This document shows, piece by piece, positions 48,988 to 60,800 of a stretch of 64,000 bases of DNA. Within the stretch, counting starts at the first letter, position 1. Every line of letters begins with the position of its first letter. Below the pieces are notes generated by a model. That model ran no database searches. It saw nothing but the letters and a program-made list of their open reading frames with translations, and was not told where the DNA came from. A program made the position numbers and the translations under genes. This DNA comes from Hydractinia symbiolongicarpus (lineage: Eukaryota; Cnidaria; Hydrozoa; Anthoathecata; Hydractiniidae), in the NCBI RefSeq assembly GCF_029227915.1, contig NC_079887.1:16119650-16183649 (forward strand), read 5' to 3'.

Positions 48988-49203
48988 CTAAATCAGTGGC
49001 TAAATTGAGGCGTCTCAGAGTATTCAATGCTCATTTCAAGCTATGCGGACCTAATTAGGGTCCAACTGTACCAGACAACTCCTGCAACATCTAACGACCC
49101 GCAAATTGTGTCATCTCCCCGATGTCCCTCACATGGCACAAGAGGAATCGAACCCAGGTCTCCCGCACAAAGCACAAGAGTTATAACCACTAAGCTACGG
49201 TAC
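48988..49203 (-). repeat. tRNA-derived SINE, internally deleted copy
   Basis: It shares with 47066-47413 the blocks GAGTATT(C/T)AATGCTCATTT, CTCACATGGC and the promoter end AGAGGAATCGAACCCAGGTC. It lacks about 55 bp between the CTCACATGG block and the B box. Same orientation, so the two SINEs flank the DIRS RT/RNase H part. Confidence 0.8.
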
Positions 49204-49634
49204 TAGATGCTCTAAATATGCAGTCATAATCTAGGCACCCGTTATCTCTCACCTCCCTGGCTGCCTTTGCCATAAGCATAGTCTTATGACTATGCCATAA
49301 GTAAACTATAATCCACAATGTCTTGCATGCATTGGGGAAACAAAACACTGTAGAGACTTCAGCCCAAGAGGCGTAACCCGTAATGTCAGCCAAATCCACT
49401 TTTATGAGGTATTTTTGAATGATTTCCCGACGCGGGTAGGTTAGCTAGATTAACTGATATCAGAAGTTTTAAGTCAATGTACTGTGAATTCAAAACTTTT
49501 TGAACAAGACAACCCAAAACTGGAGCACAACATTTGGTGACTTTCACAGCTGCCTCGTTGGGGCCAGAGAGCAGGGCGGTAGCAGATTCTTCTCTCTCAT
49601 CTCTTATAAAGTTTGGAGAGATCTAACCCTGTCT

Positions 49635-49832
49635 CTAGAGATGACCAAACTGGGCTTGTAAGGCTTCAAATTTTTCGTTAAATAAGTTCACCAGCTCCTG
49701 TTTCAAGCCCTCCCTTGCCACGACCGATGACATTGCCGTACTACTTAGTAACGGATCCTCGTCCTGTATAAAAAACATACTCGGCTGTTTGGATCGAGAG
49801 GCCATGGTAATTGAAGACGATTGCAAGCACAC
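49635..49832 (-). pseudogene. Possible DIRS ORF1 N-terminus
   Basis: A 65-codon frame contains MASRSKQPSMFFIQDEDP and an amphipathic KQELVNLFNEKFEALQAQF segment resembling the coiled-coil start of DIRS ORF1 proteins. It is on the same strand as, and upstream of, the RT/RNase H remnant, which is the right order. The assignment is inference only. Confidence 0.35.
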
Positions 49833-50215
49833 AACCAGGTTTGTCTCGTGCGAGATTCGAGCTTAAATGATGAACATCGAGTAATCAAGGAGCACTGGTA
49901 ACTACGACCTCCATTAAACTCAATTATACTGCGCATAATCGTCCTTTTCTTTTAGCCAAAACTTTAGCGTATTTAAACTTTGACCCCCTTTCTCTCTAGA
50001 GCCTATATATATGGAAAAGGGCCGCACTTTTGACGAAATATCTGCTAAACATTCGACTTTAAACCCTTCGCCTAACCCCCCACAAAACTTGTTGCAGAAC
50101 AGAACCCTTGCGATCATAACAAGATACGCCATAATCGACACTTGTGGGAGTAATCTGAGTATTCGTGAAGGAGCTAACTAGCTAAGTCTTTCCGTTTTTT
50201 AACTCTTGTATTAGA

Positions 50216-51469
50216 ATGGTTATGGAGGAATGGATTTCTAACGATCGCTCAACTAGGCGATTTTACGTTATTTGTCTTACATTAGACGGTATTCCTTTAT
50301 TTTCTCGGTCAAATGGCAATCTTCCAAATTTGCCATTTCCTGTCATGGGTTCTTTAAATGGTGTCCACATGTTTGCAAAAAATAATCTTACAGAATTGGG
50401 TTTTACAACAGCTGACAATGCCAGTATTACCTGGAAAGAATTTCATAAAATTAAAATTATAATCATAAATTTTGACAGAAATGTTACAGAATATCATTTA
50501 AACTTAATGGTTGAGAATGTGTACAAATGCATGGTAATGACAATAGGTGAAAACGAATTCACAAAAATAAATAATGTTGAAAAGCTTAAAAAGAAAACAA
50601 AGCTGTCACTTCCACTTGTTATGAAATGTTTAAACCCAACGCAACTTTTGAGCAACGTTACTCAAACAACCGATATTGTCTTATGTTCTGAAATAGCTGT
50701 GATACAAAACACATTAAATGCTTATACTGAAGAATGTCAAAGTGAGTTTGGTTGTTTAATTTTGCATGGAAAAGTCATTGCTGGAACGGAAAAATTTTGG
50801 CAACTTCTTCCCATTGAAACATCACTAATGCTTCATCTAATGGAAACTATACCTTTACTTTCTGCATCAGACATTCCAATATATCTCCCAAATGGTAGCC
50901 CAACAGTTCCACATAGACTTATTGCCATCAATTTGCTCGAAAATATAAAAGTTATGATTGTATGTGGGCCTGAACCCTCACTACAAGATGTGCTACATAA
51001 ATATGCGAAAAAATATTGGATGCCCTTGACACAAATACTTCAATCATGCTCTCGATTGTATCCTAGATGGTTTCCACCTGAGATAAAACTTGACATCAAT
51101 TTGTTAGGATTTGTACTTGTAAATGTAACCGAAGGAAAATGTTTATCCTCTTTTCATCCACATGGTAATATGACAGGTGCTGATCAAGTTTATTTATCTG
51201 AGAAGGAGAAAAGAAAGTGCGCATTGGTTTCGTTTTATCGAACAGTTGTTGGTGATATTTTTGTAAGAATAGATGAAGAAATGAAATGCAAGAAGTTTCC
51301 TCATGAAGTTATAGAAACTTACAGCTGCACAGATCAATATAAATGTTATGCATTACAATCTTCAAACCATCAACTTTTTACTCTTTTTGGAAATGATGTT
51401 CCTTCATATAGTCTTGGGAATATCACAAAGCAGATTTTAAGACAATTAACTAAGGATAGAATTATATGA
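50216..51469 (+). CDS. FUZ: Fuzzy (FUZ) planar cell polarity effector, single exon
   Basis: Uninterrupted 417-codon frame; an in-frame TAA at 50183 precedes the ATG, and TGA ends at 51469. The vertebrate protein has 418 residues. Diagnostic matches: [15 protein letters not shown] at the start, [14 protein letters not shown] (about residues 40-54), NNVEKLKKK (about 117-125), and [22 protein letters not shown] (about 221-242). FUZ works with Inturned and WDPCP in the CPLANE complex at the base of cilia, in ciliogenesis and planar polarity. Its fold is of longin domains related to the Mon1/Ccz1/HPS1 group. The absence of introns is notable next to genes with 15 or more. A possible second start is the Met at codon 3. 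A (TA)n tract begins a few bases after the stop. No damage is visible, so it may be a working gene. Confidence 0.94.
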   Translation: MVMEEWISNDRSTRRFYVICLTLDGIPLFSRSNGNLPNLPFPVMGSLNGVHMFAKNNLTELGFTTADNASITWKEFHKIKIIIINFDRNVTEYHLNLMVENVYKCMVMTIGENEFTKINNVEKLKKKTKLSLPLVMKCLNPTQLLSNVTQTTDIVLCSEIAVIQNTLNAYTEECQSEFGCLILHGKVIAGTEKFWQLLPIETSLMLHLMETIPLLSASDIPIYLPNGSPTVPHRLIAINLLENIKVMIVCGPEPSLQDVLHKYAKKYWMPLTQILQSCSRLYPRWFPPEIKLDINLLGFVLVNVTEGKCLSSFHPHGNMTGADQVYLSEKEKRKCALVSFYRTVVGDIFVRIDEEMKCKKFPHEVIETYSCTDQYKCYALQSSNHQLFTLFGNDVPSYSLGNITKQILRQLTKDRII

Positions 51470-51473
51470 TACT

Positions 51474-51767
<294 letters not shown>

Positions 51768-51837
51768 CTTAGGGGATAATACAGGTAAAATACCATTATA
51801 TGAGCCATATTGAGTCCACAAGTTTGGAACTAAAATG

Positions 51838-52493
51838 CAGGCCATTCCTTGAGACAAGTGCGATTGCACGTGCACTCGCCCGCACACTCGTAAAAAAATT
51901 TACGAGTGCTTTTTATTGCACTCGTGAATTTTTTCTTTTTCTACAATATTAGCTATAGATTGATGAAAAAAGCTTTTGTGATATTTAAACGATCTACAGC
52001 GATATTTTCGCTTTCTATGATGCTGTTTTATGATTTTTACATGATCTACAGCAATCTTTTTGCTGTCTATGATTCCGTTTACATGATTTTTAAACGACCT
52101 ACATCAATCTCTTCGCTTTCTACGATTCAGTTTTCCTGATTTTTAAACAATCTACGTCGATATTTTTGCTTTCTACCATGTCGTTTTATGATCTTTAAAC
52201 GATCCACATTGGTATTTTCACTTTCTAAAATCGTATAGAGATTAATTCAAATAAAATATTATACAAATTGAAGCAATCATGGAGACCATTCCTTAGTATT
52301 CAAACATCATTTCTATACAGCTGTTATGTTATGGAAAACAAAAAATAGTTAGTGTGAAACACACTTGCAAATATTTACATCGCACTTGTAAATTTTGCTT
52401 ACGAGTGCGATTTTTTGCACACCATAGCACTCGTAATTTTTTTAGCGGGTGCCTTTTGTAGCTCTGGCATAGTTTTACTTAAGAAATGGCCTG
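51838..52493. mobile_element. 656-bp TIR element with perfect 6-bp target duplication
   Basis: The left end CAGGCCATTCCTTGAG and the right end CTTAAGAAATGGCCTG are imperfect inverted repeats. They are flanked on both sides by AAAATG (51832-51837, 52494-52499). Further in, both arms carry related ACTCGTAAAAAAATT and ACGAGTGC motifs, so the inverted homology is long but diverged. The centre (about 51955-52215) is four to five tandem copies of a 60-bp unit around TTTTCGCTTTCTATGAT. No coding capacity. Confidence 0.8.
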
Positions 52494-52499
52494 AAAATG

Positions 52500-54812
52500 T
52501 AAAACAGGAAAAATTAAAAAAAACACAGAATAGGGGTAAATAGGGCGTAGCTCAGTTTGCCTCCTACAGTAATAGGGAAAGCTTTTTTGTCTCTAAATAA
52601 AAACATATGCCACTGCCATAATTAATAAAAACAGTTTACATCCATTTTTGGTTAAATTAAGTAATACAATTTATAAATATTGTTTTTTTCTGTCTCTTAA
52701 ATCAAATATTCTTCACAATTCTTAAACCCAGCAATAGTTAAACAAAAATTTCTGTGAGCTTTTAATTTTTTTTGAAATTTCTGCCACTGATCCTGTATCC
52801 AAATATGCCTTAGCCATACAACCCTCAAAATGAGTCGATTTCAGTATAAAATTGTCAATCAGAAATGTTTTAGCATTTGAAAGCTTTACAGAAAACTAGG
52901 AAGCAAGAAGTTTGTAAATTTTTGCAAAAATGTGTGTAAAATTAGATAAATGAATGGAATTTTATTAAAAACTTTGCATTTTTTAATTGACGTATTGACT
53001 ATTATTATATGTATAGGTACAAGGAAAAGAGTGAACAAGCGCTAAATTTACAAACAATGTAATTATATGTAATTAATTTCAAATTCGGTGTGCAGCCTTA
53101 GCCCTCCAAACTGAGAATAGTTGCGCACTCGCTATGAAAGAATGCAGCAAATTCTAGTGGTACGAAATCAAGACTGTGCAGTATTTCCAGTTTTTACTAA
53201 CCATTATTACACCTTTGTGAACTGTGTAAGTTTATTTGGAATTAGGTTCACCAACAAGGGAGAGTGGAGAGGCGGGTAAGAGACACCAATAAAGAGGGCA
53301 AGATGAGAGTACAATGCATGTCATATTTTTGAAGCTACAAATTTACAGATTCTAATAGATTATTCCAATTGAGTTGAACAACCTTATCAAATTTTTCTAT
53401 TAGATTAAGATATAGTCAATCACGTCCACTTGCCTCCTCTAACCTGCTTAACGTTAAACGCAGTCTAGGCGTGCGAAGGCCCTAGCCTTTGCACGCCTAG
53501 GTGGCGTGCATTGAATTTGTTCTCATTCTGTTGATCCTCATTATCCCAGATACAATTTTTCCTGAAAGAACATTGACTTCATTTTTGCATTGGGTTTGTG
53601 TTTCTCCCGAGCCATATTTCATTACTTTCAGCAAAGTGATGACACTATCATCTACTAATAAATTATCATCATTGATACTTGTATCTTGAGCAGTTTTTGT
53701 AACCTACCAAAACTTTTTCTGGGTTAAACGGAACATTAACACATTTCGCGAAACCTACTTTTACATTCTTTTTGTCATGCTGCTATAGTGGAATTGTCAG
53801 TAGTCTTAGCAAAGTTAGAAAAAACTCCTTTGGTATACTTTTCTTTTTTACGGCCCTCCCTCTTTTTCCATTTTTCAAAAATTTGCCTGCATGCCATATT
53901 GGGCGAGAAAATGCAACATCTAGTGGTTACGTCATGTGGGTAGAATTATATACATGGTAAAAATTACTTCTAGTAAAAGATGAGAACTTAAATGGTCTCC
54001 AATCATCAGTCAATTTGTGATATAAATATATATACAGCAGAAAAGATCCCTTTAACCAATGCACTGCACTGAGTTGACAAACTTAATATCAGCCCCATAG
54101 TTTTATTTAGTTCGGCTTATGGTTCAAAATGGTGTAGTGACCAAGTAAGGTTGTATTATCGTTCTCAAGAAAAACAAAAACATCAGGATTAACTCAGTTG
54201 AATTTGTTGATGTTTGATACTCGTCAAGGCTTGGCATCAATTTATATTCTTTCATTTTAAAAAGTGCCGAAGAAAATGCCGCAGTCTGCCGAAGCAATTG
54301 CCGAAGGTTTTCAGTGCTTTTGACCATTGTCTTTGGCATTTTTTCTGCCGAAGGACTGCCGCAGTGATTTTAAAAAATTGCGAAGTTACTTCGGCAATTT
54401 TTTGCCGAGGCAAATATATCTGAAATTCGAGGGCTGTACGTTTTATTATAGTTTTAGTTTTAATTATATTGAATGTTGATATTATAATTTTGTTTATTCC
54501 ATTTATTCTTTGTAATAATACTTTCAAGCGATATAGTTTGTTTTGAAAGCACATGTACAGTGTTCATGACCATTTTCGAAATATTTTAAAATTATTTATA
54601 TCTTGCCTCCCCCCCCACCCCCCTCCAAAAAAAATTTGCCAATAACACATAAGGGATATTTTGAAACAACTTTCTTTAGCATTTATTGTTTATTACACAC
54701 TCCTCTTGTATTAGTCCCATTTAAGTATGAACTTTTTCTGATTTTAAATTTATGTAACTGGTTATGTTAAATATAATGTATATCCTACTTTCCATTGCTT
54801 TTTATTTTCCAG
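52500..54812. other. Intergenic between FUZ and the RRM/F-box/LRR gene
   Basis: No gene is recognised with confidence. 53501-53690 on the minus strand is open for about 60 codons (VDDSVITLLKVMKYG..., CKNEVNVLSGKIVSGI) and may be a coding remnant of unknown origin. 53465-53500 is a GC-rich hairpin (separate entry). 54260-54415 contains many TGCCGAAG motifs in both orientations. 54607-54625 is a C-run. The end (54800-54812) is a clear splice acceptor, so a 5' exon of the next gene should lie somewhere in this interval or within a transcript start here. Confidence 0.45.
53465..53500. other. GC-rich hairpin, 15-bp stem
   Basis: CTAGGCGTGCGAAGG (53465-53479) pairs with CCTTTGCACGCCTAG (53486-53500), 14 of 15 positions, with a 6-nt loop. 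CTAG occurs at both ends and in the loop. It stands out in an AT-rich setting. Confidence 0.75.
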
Positions 54813-57800
54813 TATGTTTCTAACTACGTTGAATTCCAAAAGAAACGGAGAAATTATAAAAAGATTATACCAACTCCATTTGGTGAGTTGCTGTGACGGT
54901 TTATTTCAACTTCTCGATAAAATTGATTTCAACCTGAACGATATTAAAGAGAGAAGAAATTTGAACATGGCTTTATTTGCACCGACTGTAAAATACTGTG
55001 AAAACATTTTGAAGCAGGTATTTGAATGTACATTGACATCAACATCGACAACTGCAGAGACACTGTCTGATGAAACAGAAGCATGTCCTATAAACATCAC
55101 CGAAAAAGCTACAGAATTTTGTGAGCAGTACAAGCTTGATTGCAGTTCAAGTAAAGTTTTTGTAAATAATATTGACTTTAAAGTAAAGCAAAGAGAGCTA
55201 TGGGACTTTTTTGAGTACTTTGGTAAAGTGTTGAGGTGTAGTATCATTAAAGACAGGAAGACCAAAAGATCAAGAGGGTATCCATATTTGTATTTCCATG
55301 TATAAAGTTGCAATTGATCAACTCTAAATATTTACCTGATAATTTTTTTTTCTATTCAGGTTTGCATTTGTTATTTTTTCGAGTCCACAGGATGCTAACT
55401 CTGCAATAAATGCTAAAAATTATGAATTACGCTTAAACGGGAGGTATGTAAAATTGACAGCAACTTTCAAGCTATTGTTGATGATTCCTGCTTTATTCCA
55501 CGTTTTTATTTTCTAAACAGGTTAACATAAATCCCTATGAAATAGATTTTCAGGGTATTTTCCAATAATGTAATGATTTCATTTTCGCTACAACTTTACA
55601 TGTTTGTAATAGGGTGATGGTTGTCAAACCAGCTACTCGACAGAAAAAATCAAGTATATACCTTTTCATGTTTCAATCAGCAATTTCTTTTCTAATATCA
55701 AAGCTACTTATGCATTTAGTGTCTTATTAACATTTTAGCTAAGTCAGAAGAAAATACATCACTTTCTAAAGCTGAGCAAAAAATGAAGGTAGGATTGTAA
55801 AATTATGAGCATTTTATAATACAAGTATAACCCAAAAAACTTCACTGATAACTTAAACTTCCAGGAACTGAAACAAACAGCTTTTTAAATTTCCTTCAAC
55901 AGAACTTTTTTATACAAAAAATTTAAGTCAAACTCTTAATAACTGGAACATTTATTAAAAGTTGAATTTTTTCCCTGTCCCCTGTGCCTATACCTCTGAT
56001 AACTAAAGCTAAGGCATTTTTCAACCTTGTCATCACCAAAATTATAAAAACTAGATAAAAAACGCCTTCCCAGCACCAAGATTATTTCTGTTTGAACTAT
56101 ATTCAATTGTTTGCCAAAGTTCAAGTTATCAAGAAACATGAGGGGAATACTGTATATCAATATCATTGACACAAATCTCTGACTTTGTTTTTTGGAAGGT
56201 TTACCCTGTTCAATTTACATGGTTTTTTGTAATTTGACCAACACAGATTTTTTTCATATTTCATTTTATTCAGTACTAACACAGTTATCTTAAGAAAAAA
56301 TCTCATTTATATAATATCAATTTATTTTAGGATGCTGCACAGTATTTTTTAAATAATGACTTGGGCGAACAGAAATGTCAGTTGTATGTTTAATTTTTTA
56401 TATGACTACTTCTATGTAAGAAAGAACTTTAGAAAGTTTTTAGAAAATGTATTTATTAAAGTCTCCCTACTTAACAAAACTTACATAAATTCTGTTCATT
56501 TGACTTTGAGAAACCTCATTTGTCTTACTAACATTGTAGATTTATCATTAAGGGTTTCCCTACTTCCTTCTCTAAAAAGATATTAGGTTTATTGTAGAAT
56601 AATGTTGTGGATTTTAAATTAAATTTGTCAATCGGCCAAATTTTGTAATTTTTCTTATTACTAGTGTAAGACTTGTCAGAAATTAACTTGATTGCACAGC
56701 AATAGTTATGCGCTATTAAAGGCCCAACATGAAATTTTTTTTGATATTAAAGCAAACATGAACAAAGCAATTTTCTGGAATTTTGTTTGCCTTGACACTG
56801 CTCTCTTGAGTAAAGTATTTTGAATTTAGAAGATTATCTGTCTTGTTTTTTAACCAGGGAAAAAGAAATATGTCCATTTAAAGTTCTTTGTGATGACATG
56901 ATTCTGGAGATATTTTCCTATCTAGATCTTATTACAAGAATAAAAATCGAATTAGGTATGTTTTTATTTGTCTTCAGCATTTATTCTACATGTTAATATT
57001 CTTGTACTAAATAAGTTGTGGAGTGTATAATTCAATGAGTAGTTTATATGTGAAACTTATCTCTGTATTACAGCCAACATTAGTGCTGACGGTTTAAACA
57101 TTTTGTTTTTATTGCATGCAGCTAACTGCAAAGAAGACGTATTTGTTTATACTTTTTGGATGATACATTACTAGCCACGTAACTGTACAACGACGAGGGG
57201 TTAGAGTATTTAATCTTCCTAATTTCATAAAGATCAAATATGTATATCTACCTACTGTCGAAGCAAACTTATATTTTTGAAAATAGACAAACTTGAATTA
57301 ACTGAAACTGAAACCTACTTTCCTTATTTCTACATACCTACCACAGTCACAATTGACACCCACTTGCAATTTTAGTATAAAAAGCTACTTTTTTAAGGCG
57401 TCAACCTGCTCTACATAGCTAACAGTCAATTTTAACGGCCAAAATTACGTTTATTTGATGCAATTGTTTTTGTAAAGGCATTTAAAGAAAAAAAAATAAT
57501 TTATTACTAACAACTTAAACATTTGCAGTCCAATGTTGATAACACTTGATTTGTTTATTGCAATGAAAATTGGTCAAGATAGCCAATGATGCAGGACTTG
57601 TTTTTTGGCTGTTATACAAAGATTCTTTATGAGAAGACCACCTGTCCAAGATGGACGTCTTAAGTAAATTTGAATATATGCTAATAATGCATGTAAAAAT
57701 TGCAAAAAGCAGCAGAAAATTCATTTTTCTAGTTGCACATGAGAGAAAATACACTTCCATTTTTTTCATTTTTTTTTCAGTATGTAAAAAATGGCAGAAC

Positions 57801-60800
57801 CTTGCTATTGAGTCTTGGGGAAATGTTCACCATGTTGACTTTCATGGTATATTTCAAATATCTCACAAATATGCAGGTAATGTGGTTTTTTTCTTCCTTA
57901 GAATTTATTTTTAAGTTTCATTCTAATATGCATTCTGCAAGATTTGCATTCAGTTTAAGCTACTTATTGTTAGTATTTGCAAAAAAATGGCAAACGGGTT
58001 AAACTTTTTTTAACTAACAAGCAAGTCTATTGTTTTAGGGGTTTTTTAATGTTTCGTGTGGGTTTAGCTTGTATATACAATGCAATTTTATTGTTTTATT
58101 TTATTGGTGAATGTAATAAGTGGCCTGAATTTTATTTTTTAGGTTTAACTGATCGAGTTTTGATATCATTATTAAAGAAAGGTTGTCAAAACCTCATATC
58201 ACTCGATCTTTCTGCCTCTCCATATCTTCTCAGTCATTACAGCTTGATATATATTGGTATGTGCAAAAAACCCCATTTGTTGTTTTAACGAAAAACTACT
58301 TTATTTCTGGATTGTGGTAATGTTTTTAAATCACATTCTAAGTCTGATTTGGGTCACATTTTTCACATTTTTTTTGTATTACTTACTTGTGGTAACGCAT
58401 TTTAAAGGATTGAGAATTATTCGCTAGGAATTTAGCAAATACTATTCATAATATTCCCTTATAGTACTTTCAAATATTATATTGTTATTGAAGATATTGT
58501 TACGGTTTGTCTGTTCAGTATTCATATTACTCTGGAAAGTTTATCATTTCTTGAACATGATAGTTTAGTAGGCAACGTTTCGGGAGATCCTTCTCCCATC
58601 ATCGGGCAAAGTAAAATGATGTTGAGCATGTATTTATATAATTGCAGAGGATCGAAATTCATAAAAATTAGCCAATCAGAAACGAGCTGATAATTACAGT
58701 TAATTACGGTTAATTTCGGACCTAGATGTAGGTAACTACTTCTTCTGTAGGTATCAACTTCCTAAGATTTGGTTACCAGCCCTAAGATTTGGTTACCAGC
58801 CCCTGCTCAACATCATTTTACTTTTCCCGATGATGGGAGAAGGATCTCCCGAAACGTCGCCTACTAAACTATCATGTTCAAGAAATGATAAACTTTCCAC
58901 AGTAATATTATATTGTTGATAGGAAATGGTAATGTATTTTAGATCCACAAAATCAATACTGCTTAACCAATATATCTTTTTTCACATCTAATGTAAGATA
59001 AACGTAAATTACCAATCTAAGTCTGTTACTTTTGTTTTTACGGCTTTTGCTTGTTTCTAAGAATTTTTGTTTGTTTCAATTGAATTTATAGAAACAGTTA
59101 ACTGATGAATATATAGTATATTTTGTTTCAATTTGCAGGAAATATATGTGAAAAGTTGGAGAGCATAAACTTATCTTTTACTTCTGTGCAGAACAAAACA
59201 TTGAAACATCTTGGCTCAAAACTTTTGCAGCTTAAAGTATGTTTTTTTTTCTACCAGTTTTCTTTCGCGACATGTTTTGTTGACGATGTATGTTGTAGCC
59301 ACTAGTGTTGTACTTACTTTTTGAGTTTTTTTAATTTTTTATTGTTACGTTTAGAAAATTAATCTTGCTAGGTGCTTGCATGTTGGTGAAAAAGGGTAAC
59401 TTAAGTTTCTTAATCTTTCTGATTTTCCATGGACACTTCACTCAAAAAGACACTAATGCATCATTTCCTACCTTTTGTTGTTATTAAATTGCAAGCTTTT
59501 TCCTCTCTTTTGAATTTTTTTTACAAATTAAATTGATTGATTTGAATACAATATTTAGTCTGTGGTGGTTGTTTAAAGATTTAAAACACTTGGAATATTT
59601 GAAACTTACAGAAACAACAAGACTTTCGGGAAAAGTAAGTGATCGAATAAAAAATGTTTACTTTGCTATGTTTTCAGTTGTGTTTAGCAGTCTACTTAAT
59701 ATATTTATCAGAATCAATACTTGTTACACATGGGGGATTCGTATTTTTACTCTATTTAAATTGAAGCGCAAAAGACCTTTAATTGCAATTCTCGAGATTA
59801 CTGGAATTGAATGGATTATATCATGAAAATGTGAAGGTAGGGTGCAACCCTGGAACGTAATTAATAAAAAAGCAGAATAATAATAATATCTCGTTTTCTT
59901 CCAACACCTGGTCTTGGTATTTTGGATATTCAGCTAGAAAATTTGTTTACGTGACCAGGCAATTTGATATTTATGGAGAGAGAGGGTAATAGAATGTTTT
60001 CATTTTAATTTTTTATATTATGTCTACGGTTATTAAAAAGTTGTTATTTGTTTTTGCTATTTAGTGCTTGTACATGCTTCCACCTACATTAAAAACCGTT
60101 GATTTCAATACGTGTTCAAAGGTAAGAGTGAGTACATTTGGTTGTGTCTGCATAACAAATGCAGCTTTTTATTTAAGACCAACCTGTGATATTGTACATT
60201 TTTTTTTCTGATTGTAAACATCCTTTCGGTTTTAAAAAATTACTCAGAATAATGTTCTTGTAAGTGATCAAATTTGACATTGTTTGATGATATAAAATTT
60301 TTTGGTCGTTGCAGACCAAAATACGTTGCGATATTGCTGTGTTGTCGTTAGGGACCATCTCAAATTTGAAAGTGAAAGCAAGTCCGAAATTCAGTACCTT
60401 ATGCAAAAAAAAAAAAAAATAAATAATAAAAAAAATTGAACAACTTCTCTATTTTTTATTTATTTGTATATTTATAGGTTTGTGATTAATTGAATAAAGT
60501 TCAAAGGAAAATAAAATGTGAAATTACATTTTATTTTCCTTCTAACTTTATTTTTTCAAATATAGTTTACATATTTTTGTGGGACTCACTGTAGAGTAGA
60601 AGCAGAGAGAGGTATATGAGTAGAATTTTTTGTTTAGCTCTCAGATCTGGGATTGAAAAATCTGGCAATGCGATGTCCAAACTTGACCAATATTAATATT
60701 TCGTTATGTTTGTCGATCACCAATGCTGGTGTAAATGCACTATTAGAAGTAAGTGAAACAAAACTTTTGAAGAAGATGGAGAAACGTTTTGACTGATTGT

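Noticed and set aside
52543-52600. tRNA gene suggested by GGGCGTAGCTCAGTTTG
   Set aside because: No T-arm or acceptor complement follows at the right distance.
54906-55313. 135-codon minus-strand frame
   Set aside because: It is the shadow of the first RRM exon of the plus-strand gene, which has the RNP motif and consistent splicing.
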